DNA of 64,000 bases from Bilabrum cf. latius (lineage: Eukaryota; Bigyra: Bicosoecida; Bigyra; Bicosoecida), in assembly GCA_965178125.1 (NCBI GenBank), contig OZ237767.1, positions 682,001-746,000 of the forward strand, written 5' to 3'. Below, one piece after another: positions 56,179 to 64,000 of the stretch. The position numbers and the translations under genes were made by a program. How positions within the stretch are numbered: position 1 is the first letter of the stretch; each line of letters opens with the position of its first letter. The notes beneath the pieces were generated by a model, which was not told where the DNA came from, searched no databases, and worked only from the letters and a program-made list of their open reading frames with translations.

Positions 56179-59100
56179 ATGCCAAGCCATGTATCTGACA
56201 GCCTAAGGTTGCTTAAAGACCTATTTGACAGCCTAGGCAACGTTTCTGATTGTGCCAGCAAAGAGGATGCCGTTCAGCATGTACAGCGATGTATAAAGCG
56301 CGGCAAAATACTGCTTGCTCGCGCCTCGAAGCTGCACGCTGGCTGGGCCGCTGGTGAGGGGCCGGCTAAATCTTTGCGAAAGTAGGACACAACTCGACAA
56401 TCTCTTCTCGGATCAATTCGAACCGCTGTGTTGGATGGTTACGCCATTTCTAACACCGTTATCGGCGCGGAGCACAAGCCCAAGGAGACAGACATGTCCA
56501 CCGTGGGACTTGCCGTACAGAATCTTCAAGAAACGATGGCGACGCTGAGAAGCGAATCTGCGAGGATAGCTGCCCGATTATAGGCAGTAGTACAGGATAT
56601 CATGCCAGTACGACCTATAAGTGGCCATGTAGCGCCAGCGGAAGGACCACGGCACCACACGGGTGGCAGCATCGTGGACTCGGTGCACGAGCTGATGGAC
56701 GCCTCCACGGGGCTGCATGCACAGCTACATCGGGCTTAGTTGGCCGCATCAGAGGCTCGAATCAAGTCCGAAGCCTTGCTCTTGTCTGTTAGCGGCCCAT
56801 CAGGTCACCCAGCGGGGGTAACGGGGAGAAAGCGCCTGGAGGCCACCAACGGCGAAAATCCAGGCAGTCAATAGGCCGTCAAGAAAGCAGTCACGCAGTT
56901 GTAGCTAGCGACAGCAAGGGCCCGGGAGGCAGAGTCGAGCCATCGGGAGCTCGCCAAGTCGTTGCAGCGCGCCACCCGCGTCACGTCAAGAGGCGGGTCT
57001 GACGTTCTGGAGGAGCTCGTAGAGCTCGCCGGCAGGTGCGTGCGACTGGCTCCAGAAGACTCCGCCGCGATTCAGGCTGGCGTGCTGAGCCCGCGCCGTG
57101 CTCTTCAATTGGTTAACACGGAGCTCTCGGAGAGTCATCGGTTGCACGAATCCATGCGTAGCAAGCACGCGACCCTCCTGCGGCAGTCGAAGGAGCAAAT
57201 AGCTCGAGTGCTCGCACAGGCACGAGACCACACCAGGCATGTGGAGGACGTTGCTGTTCAACGCATGATCAAGCAACGCCAACAACTTTCTAATGCACTG
57301 GATATCAGAACGGAATAGCTTGTAAAATCACACAAGGCTGCGCGATCCTAGTCATGGAAAAGACGGTGCTTCGAAGCGCTTGCATCAACAGGTACAGGCA
57401 TACCCAACGGAGCATCACTCATTCGTCGGAATATTCACACGCAAAAACTAGTCCGAGATCTTCGGAGTGCTCGGCTTCAAGCACAGGATTGGGCTTCAAG
57501 ACTAAGGGACACGAACAAACAACTAGCACTTGAAGCGGTGCAGCGTCTGCGCAGTGGCGCTCGGGGTCGTGTGTTTGGTGCGTGGCGTGGCTGGTCGTAG
57601 GGCCGGGTGACAGCTCGGCGGGTGCTTCGTCGTCTGGTGAGCAGCCACACGCATGCTGGCTTGCTGGACGGATGGCGTCGCTGGCAGGCGTATGTGCGTG
57701 GTCAGCAGGAGGCGGAGCTGCGGGCGGAGCTGGGCCGGCAGGAGGAGGCACTCGTGACTGCTGGTCGGGATGCGGCCGATCAACTAGCATCTGAGCGGAA
57801 GCGACTGGCAGCTGAAGGGGACGATCGCATGCGGGAGGCTGAGAGTCGCTATGGGCAGATGCTGCAAGAGCGCGACGAGGACATCCGCCGCTTGCGGGAG
57901 CAGCTGCACGAGTCGGAGCAGTCGCATCGAGATGCCATTGCGGATCGGGAGTCGTCTGTGTCGGCGCTTCGGTCCGAGCTGGATGGGGCGGCTGCCCGGG
58001 AGCGCGCGCTGTAGCGGAAGCAGCGCCGGCTTGCGCTGGACGCGGTGCAGCGTCTGTGCAGTGGCGCTCGGGGTCGTGTGTTTGGTGCGTGGCGTGGCTG
58101 GTCGTAGGGCCGGGTGACAGCTCGGCGGGTGCTTCGTCGTCTGGTGAGCAGCCACACGCATGCTGGCTTGCTGGACGGATGGCGTCGCTGGCAGGCGTAT
58201 GTGCGTGGTCAGCAGGAGGCGGAGCTGCGGGCGGAGCTGGGCCGGCAGGAGGAGGCACTCGTGACTGCTGGTCGGGATGCGGCCGATCAACTAGCATCTG
58301 AGCGGAAGCGACTGGCAGCTGAAGGGGACGATCGCATGCGGGAGGCTGAGAGTCGCTATGGGCAGATGCTGCAAGAGCGCGACGAGGACATCCGCCGCTT
58401 GCGGGAGCAGCTGCACGAGTCGGAGCAGTCGCATCGAGATGCCATTGCGGATCGGGAGTCGTCTGTGTCGGCGCTTCGGTCCGAGCTGGATGGGGCGGCT
58501 GCCCGGGAGCGCGCGCTGTAGCGGAAGCAGCGCCGGCTTGCGCTGGACGCGGTGCAGCGTCTGCGCAGTGGCGCTCGGGGTCGTGTGTTTGGTGCGTGGC
58601 GTGGCTGGTCGTAGGGCCGGGTGACAGCTCGGCGGGTGCTTCGTCGTCTGGTGAGCAGCCACACGCATGCTGGCTTGCTGGACGGATGGCGTCGCTGGCA
58701 GGCGTATGTGCGTGGTCAGCAGGAGGCGGAGCTGCGGGCGGAGCTGGGCCGGCAGGAGGAGGCACTCGTGACTGCTGGTCGGGATGCGGCCGATCAACTA
58801 GCATCTGAGCGGAAGCGACTGGCAGCTGAAGGGGACGATCGCATGCGGGAGGCTGAGAGTCGCTATGGGCAGATGCTGCAAGAGCGCGACGAGGACATCC
58901 GCCGCTTGCGGGAGCAGCTGCACGAGTCGGAGCAGTCGCATCGAGATGCCATTGCGGATCGGGAGTCGTCTGTGTCGGCGCTTCGGTCCGAGCTGGATGG
59001 GGCGGCTGCCCGGGAGCGCGCGCTGTAGCGGAAGCAGCGCCGGCTTGCGCTGGACGCGGTGCAGCGTCTGCGCAGTGGCGCTCGGGGTCGTGTGTTTGGT

Positions 59101-62100
59101 GCGTGGCGTGGCTGGTCGTAGGGCCGGGTGACAGCTCGGCGGGTGCTTCGTCGTCTGGTGAGCAGCCACACGCATGCTGGCTTGCTGGACGGATGGCGTC
59201 GCTGGCAGGCGTATGTGCGTGGTCAGCAGGAGGCGGAGCTGCGGGCGGAGCTGGGCCGGCAGGAGGAGGCACTCGTGACTGCTGGTCGGGATGCGGCCGA
59301 TCAACTAGCATCTGAGCGGAAGCGACTGGCAGCTGAAGGGGACGATCGCATGCGGGAGGCTGAGAGTCGCTATGGGCAGATGCTGCAAGAGCGCGACGAG
59401 GACATCCGCCGCTTGCGGGAGCAGCTGCACGAGTCGGAGCAGTCGCATCGAGATGCCATTGCGGATCGGGAGTCGTCTGTGTCGGCGCTTCGGTCCGAGC
59501 TGGATGGGGCGGCTGCCCGGGAGCGCGCGCTGTAGCGGAAGCAGCGCCGGCTTGCGCTGGACGCGGTGCAGCGTCTGCGCAGTGGCGCTCGGGGTCGTGT
59601 GTTTGGTGCGTGGCGTGGCTGGTCGTAGGGCCGGGTGACAGCTCGGCGGGTGCTTCGTCGTCTGGTGAGCAGCCACACGCATGCTGGCTTGCTGGACGGA
59701 TGGCGTCGCTGGCAGGCGTATGTGCGTGGTCAGCAGGAGGCGGAGCTGCGGGCGGAGCTGGGCCGGCAGGAGGAGGCACTCGTGACTGCTGGTCGGGATG
59801 CGGCCGATCAACTAGCATCTGAGCGGAAGCGACTGGCAGCTGAAGGGGACGATCGCATGCGGGAGGCTGAGAGTCGCTATGGGCAGATGCTGCAAGAGCG
59901 CGACGAGGACATCCGCCGCTTGCGGGAGCAGCTGCACGAGTCGGAGCAGTCGCATCGAGATGCCATTGCGGATCGGGAGTCGTCTGTGTCGGCGCTTCGG
60001 TCCGAGCTGGATGGGGCGGCTGCCCGGGAGCGCGCGCTGTAGCGGAAGCAGCGCCGGCTTGCGCTGGACGCGGTGCAGCGTCTGCGCAGTGGCGCTCGGG
60101 GTCGTGTGTTTGGTGCGTGGCGTGGCTGGTCGTAGGGCCGGGTGACAGCTCGGCGGGTGCTTCGTCGTCTGGTGAGCAGCCACACGCATGCTGGCTTGCT
60201 GGACGGATGGCGTCGCTGGCAGGCGTATGTGCGTGGTCAGCAGGAGGCGGAGCTGCGGGCGGAGCTGGGCCGGCAGGAAGAGGCGCTGGAGGCTGTGCGT
60301 GCATCATCGAGTCGCGATCGCGCTGATGCTGACGCGGCCATGAGCCGTCGTTTGGAAGAGCACGCGCAGGCTGTGTCGGCGCTTCGGTCCGAGCTGGATG
60401 GGGCGGCTGCCCGGGAGCGCGCGCTGTAGCGGAAGCAGCGCCGGCTTGCGCTGGACGCGGTGCAGCGTCTGCGCAGTGGCGCTCGGGGTCGTGTGTTTGG
60501 TGCGTGGCGTGGCTGGTCGTAGGGCCGGGTGACAGCTCGGCGGGTGCTTCGTCGTCTGGTGAGCAGCCACACGCATGCTGGCTTGCTGGACGGATGGCGT
60601 CGCTGGCAGGCGTATGTGCGTGGTCAGCAGGAGGCGGAGCTGCGGGCGGAGCTGGGCAGGCAGGAGGAGGCACTCGTGACTGCTGGTCGGGATGCGGCCG
60701 ATCAACTAGCATCTGAGCGGAAGCGACTGGCAGCTGAAGGGGACGATCGCATGCGGGAGGCTGAGAGTCGCTATGGGCAGATGCTGCAAGAGCGCGACGA
60801 GGACATCCGCCGCTTGCGGGAGCAGCTGCACGAGTCGGAGCAGTCGCATCGAGATGCCATTGCGGATCGGGAGTCGTCTGTGTCGGCGCTTCGGTCCGAG
60901 CTGGATGGGGCGGCTGCCCGGGAGCGCGCGCTGTAGCGGAAGCAGCGCCGGCTTGCGCTGGACGCGGTGCAGCGTCTGCGCAGTGGCGCTCGGGGTCGTG
61001 TGTTTGGTGCGTGGCGTGGCTGGTCGTAGGGCCGGGTGACAGCTCGGCGGGTGCTTCGTCGTCTGGTGAGCAGCCACACGCATGCTGGTTTGCTGGACGG
61101 ATGGCGTCGCTGGCAGGCGTATGTGCGTGGTCAGCAGGAGGCGGAGCTGCGGGCGGAGCTGGGCAGGCAGGAGGAGGCGCTGGAGGCTGTGCGTGCATCA
61201 TCGAGTCGCGATCGCGCTGATGCTGACGCGGCCATGAGCCGTCGTTTGGAGGAGCACGCGCAGGCTGTGTCGGCGCTTCGGTCCGAGCTGGATGGGGCGG
61301 CTGCCCGGGAGCGCGCGCTGTAGCGGAAGCAGCGCCGGCTTGCGCTGGACGCGGTGCAGCGTCTGCGCAGTGGCGCTCGGGGTCGTGTGTTTGGTGCGTG
61401 GCGTGGCTGGTCGTAGGGCCGGGTGACAGCTCGGCGGGTGCTTCGTCGTCTGGTGAGCAGCCACACGCATGCTGGCTTGCTGGACGGATGGCGTCGCTGG
61501 CAGGCGTATGTGCGTGGTCAGCAGGAGGCGGAGCTGCGGGCGGAGCTGGGCCGGCAGGAGGAGGCACTCGTGACTGCTGGTCGGGATGCGGCCGATCAAC
61601 TAGCATCTGAGCGGAAGCGACTGGCAGCTGAAGGGGACGATCGCATGCGGGAGGCTGAGAGTCGCTATGGGCAGATGCTGCAAGAGCGCGACGAGGACAT
61701 CCGCCGCTTGCGGGAGCAGCTGCACGAGTCGGAGCAGTCGCATCGAGATGCCATTGCGGATCGGGAGTCGTCTGTGTCGGCGCTTCGGTCCGAGCTGGAT
61801 GGGGCGGCTGCCCGGGAGCGCGCGCTGTAGCGGAAGCAGCGCCGGCTTGCGCTGGACGCGGTGCAGCGTCTGCGCAGTGGCGCTCGGGGTCGTGTGTTTG
61901 GTGCGTGGCGTGGCTGGTCGTAGGGCCGGGTGACAGCTCGGCGGGTGCTTCGTCGTCTGGTGAGCAGCCACACGCATGCTGGCTTGCTGGACGGATGGCG
62001 TCGCTGGCAGGCGTATGTGCGTGGTCAGCAGGAGGCGGAGCTGCGGGCGGAGCTGGGCCGGCAGGAGGAGGCGCTGGAGGCTGTGCGTGCATCATCGAGT

Positions 62101-64000
62101 CGCGATCGCGCTGATGCTGACGCGGCCATGAGCCGTTGTTTGGAGGAGCACGCGCAGGCTGTGTCGGCGCTTCGGTCCGAGCTGGATGGGGCGGCTGCCC
62201 GGGAGCGCGCGCTGTAGCGGAAGCAGCGCCGGCTTGCGCTGGACGCGGTGCAGCGTCTGCGCAGTGGCGCTCGGGGTCGTGTGTTTGGTGCATGGCGTGG
62301 CTGGTCGTAGGGCCGGGTGACAGCTCGGCGGGTGCTTCGTCGTCTGGTGAGCAGCCACACGCATGCTGGTTTGCTGGACGGATGGCGTCGCTGGCAGGCG
62401 TATGTGCGTGGTCAGCAGGAGGCGGAGCTGCGGGCGGAGCTGGGCCGGCAGGAGGAGGCGCTGGAGGCTGTGCGTGCATCATCGAGTCGCGATCGCGCTG
62501 ATGCTGACGCGGCCATGAGCCGTTGTTTGGAGGAGCACGCGCAGGCTGTGTCGGCGCTTCGGTCCGAGCTGGATGGGGCGGCTGCCCGGGAGCGCGCGCT
62601 GTAGCGGAAGCAGCGCCGGCTTGCGCTGGACGCGGTGCAGCGTCTGCGCAGTGGCGCTCGGGGTCGTGTGTTTGGTGCGTGGCGTGGCTGGTCGTAGGGC
62701 CGGGTGACAGCTCGGCGGGTGCTTCGTCGTCTGGTGAGCAGCCACACGCATGCTGGCTTGCTGGACGGATGGCGTCGCTGGCAGGCGTATGTGCGTGGTC
62801 AGCAGGAGGCGGAGCTGCGGGCGGAGCTGGTCAGGCAGGAGGAGGCGCTGGAGGCTGTGCGTGCATCATCGAGTCGCGATCGCGCTGATGCTGACGCGGC
62901 CATGAGCCGTCGTTTGGAGGAGCACGCGCAGGCTGTGTCGGCGCTTCGGTCCGAGCTGGATGGGGCGGCTGCCCGGGAGCGCGCGCTGTAGCGGAAGCAG
63001 CGCCGGCTTGCGCTGGACGCGGTGCAGCGTCTGCGCAGTGGCGCTCGGGGTCGTGTGTTTGGTGCGTGGCGTGGCTGGTCGTAGGGCCGGGTGACAGCTC
63101 GGCGGGTGCTTCGTCGTCTGGTGAGCAGCCACACGCATGCTGGTTTGCTGGACGGATGGCGTCGCTGGCAGGCGTATGTGCGTGGTCAGCAGGAGGCGGA
63201 GCTGCGGGCGGAGCTGGGCCGGCAGGAGGAGGCACTCGTGACTGCTGGTCGGGATGCGGCCGATCAACTAGCATCTGAGCGGAAGCGACTGGCAGCTGAA
63301 GGGGACGATCGCATGCGGGAGGCTGAGAGTCGCTATGGGCAGATGCTGCAAGAGCGCGACGAGGACATCCGCCGCTTGCGGGAGAAGGTTCATTTTCGGA
63401 GTACATCTGGCAGCAGTATTCATCCGGCCGCTAAAGGCTCTTCTGTTTCCCTGCATGACTACCTAGCTTCGCTATCCGTAACCGAAGCGGAAGTCGGTGC
63501 GATCTTGTCAATTCTTCTTGTGCGTTTGAGAGAAGTTCAAACTTCTGCTGAGGCAGCGTTGGGTTCAATGAGCGTAGACCACGGGCGAATCGACTCATCC
63601 GGGATGTAGCTGATCCGGTCGCTGCACTCAAGCATGTCTGCCAAGTGCCAGGACGTGCAAAACGCGATCGAGCTGACAAGAGAATCGTTTGGCCGACTCA
63701 AGACAAGTTTGACGGATGATCATCACTCTCGTCAAGGTACAACGGCGACGTCTTCCATTTTGGCCATGCAGAAACATCATGCTGCGCTGTCGGTGCTTAG
63801 AGGCTAGATTGCCGAAGAGCAGGCTGCGAATCAGCTCCTTCGTTCAAGGATCCTAGCTGTGTCTGCTCCAACGCCAGATGCTTTATTTGAAGCAACATAG
63901 ACTGGTAGCAGGCCCTAGAGGGACGCGGCAAAGGCCATTGGCGAGCTGATCGACGCCGAGGTGCAGCTCAGGGCAGCCGTCTCAGCTGCGCATGCCTACA
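56179..64000 (+). CDS. Giant Sfi1-like tandem-repeat coiled-coil protein (3' end outside window)
   Basis: This is a related partner of the gene at 27762. The frame opens at ATG 56179 and stays free of TAA/TGA to the window end, more than 2600 codons, with TAG as Gln. A helical head of about 450 residues is followed by thirteen near-identical units. Each has ALDAVQRLRSG, VFGAWRGWS-TAG-GR and, 30 residues later, LLDGWRRWQAYV, then a charged coiled-coil spacer. After 63385 a unique helical region continues off the window. Each unit holds two TAG codons. One (RAL-TAG-RKQRRLAL) aligns with CAG in the related unit near 34197 (RSLQLRQRRLAL). The Sfi1-like W spacing suggests centrin binding along a fibre; this is inference. 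Confidence 0.85.
57536..63384 (+). repeat. 507-nt and 387-nt tandem repeats, 13 units
   Basis: Equivalent points lie at 57607, 58114, 58621, 59128, 59635, 60142, 60529, 61036, 61423, 61930, 62317, 62704 and 63091. Spacings are 507 five times, then 387, 507, 387, 507, 387, 387, 387. Writing A for the 169-residue unit and B for the 129-residue unit, the order is AAAAABABABBB plus a truncated A. A and B share the W-repeat half and differ in the coiled-coil spacer. Copies differ by only a few bases. Confidence 0.96.

Noticed and set aside
57419-62482. A 1687-residue open frame on the minus strand, rich in Pro, Ala and His
   Set aside because: It is the antisense of the 507/387-nt repeat array, whose low stop content leaves it open in every copy. 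The plus-strand frame has coiled-coil character, W motifs and a matching paralogue.

Overview
This window is nuclear DNA from a flagellated or ciliated eukaryote, not from a bacterium. It encodes two axonemal dynein heavy chains, an SFT2 membrane-traffic protein, a HECT-type ubiquitin ligase and giant Sfi1-like coiled-coil proteins, and at least one gene has clear GT-AG introns. The DNA is GC-rich and most genes are long and intronless. I cannot place the organism further from the sequence alone.

The most important fact for reading the window is the genetic code. Read with the standard code, every large gene is broken by TAG. Read with TAG as glutamine and TAA/TGA as stops, the fragments join in one frame: 13.4 kb for the full-length dynein, 10.3 kb and more than 7.8 kb for the coiled-coil proteins, about 12 kb for a membrane protein, and 4.1 kb for the HECT protein. 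The decisive site is the AAA4 P-loop of the second dynein (GVGGSGR-TAG-SLTRLA), where the first dynein has CAG at the same residue. Visible gene ends are TGA (DHC1, HECT, stalked adhesin, first Sfi1-like gene, SFT2, both paralogous membrane proteins) or TAA (giant membrane protein, DHC2); none is TAG. This corresponds to NCBI table 15 (UAG=Gln only).

Layout. 2-5650 (+): C-terminal part of an axonemal dynein heavy chain. 5863-18674 (-): a giant multi-pass, Cys-rich membrane protein of unknown function, probably with one 5' intron. 18865-22974 (-): HECT ligase with an unusual C-terminal tail. 23601-27037 (-): a type II membrane protein with an EGF-like module, a Thr/Pro/Ser stalk built from mini-exons, and a C-terminal ELW-type repeat ectodomain; one stalk intron carries about 56 CAGG/CCTG tetranucleotides. 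27762-38105 (+): a 3447-residue coiled-coil protein with Sfi1-like W repeats and three kinds of tandem repeat. 38368-39129 (+): SFT2. 39432-41829 (-): two paralogous small membrane proteins and a 156-bp fragment of one of them. 42584-56014 (+): complete dynein heavy chain of 4476 residues. 56179 to the window end (+): a second Sfi1-like giant made of near-identical 169- and 129-residue units.

Functionally the two dyneins power axonemal bending, and the two Sfi1-like giants are candidates for centrin-binding fibres at basal bodies or a cortical cytoskeleton. The stalked and giant membrane proteins look like surface proteins. Genes lie on both strands and show no operon logic.
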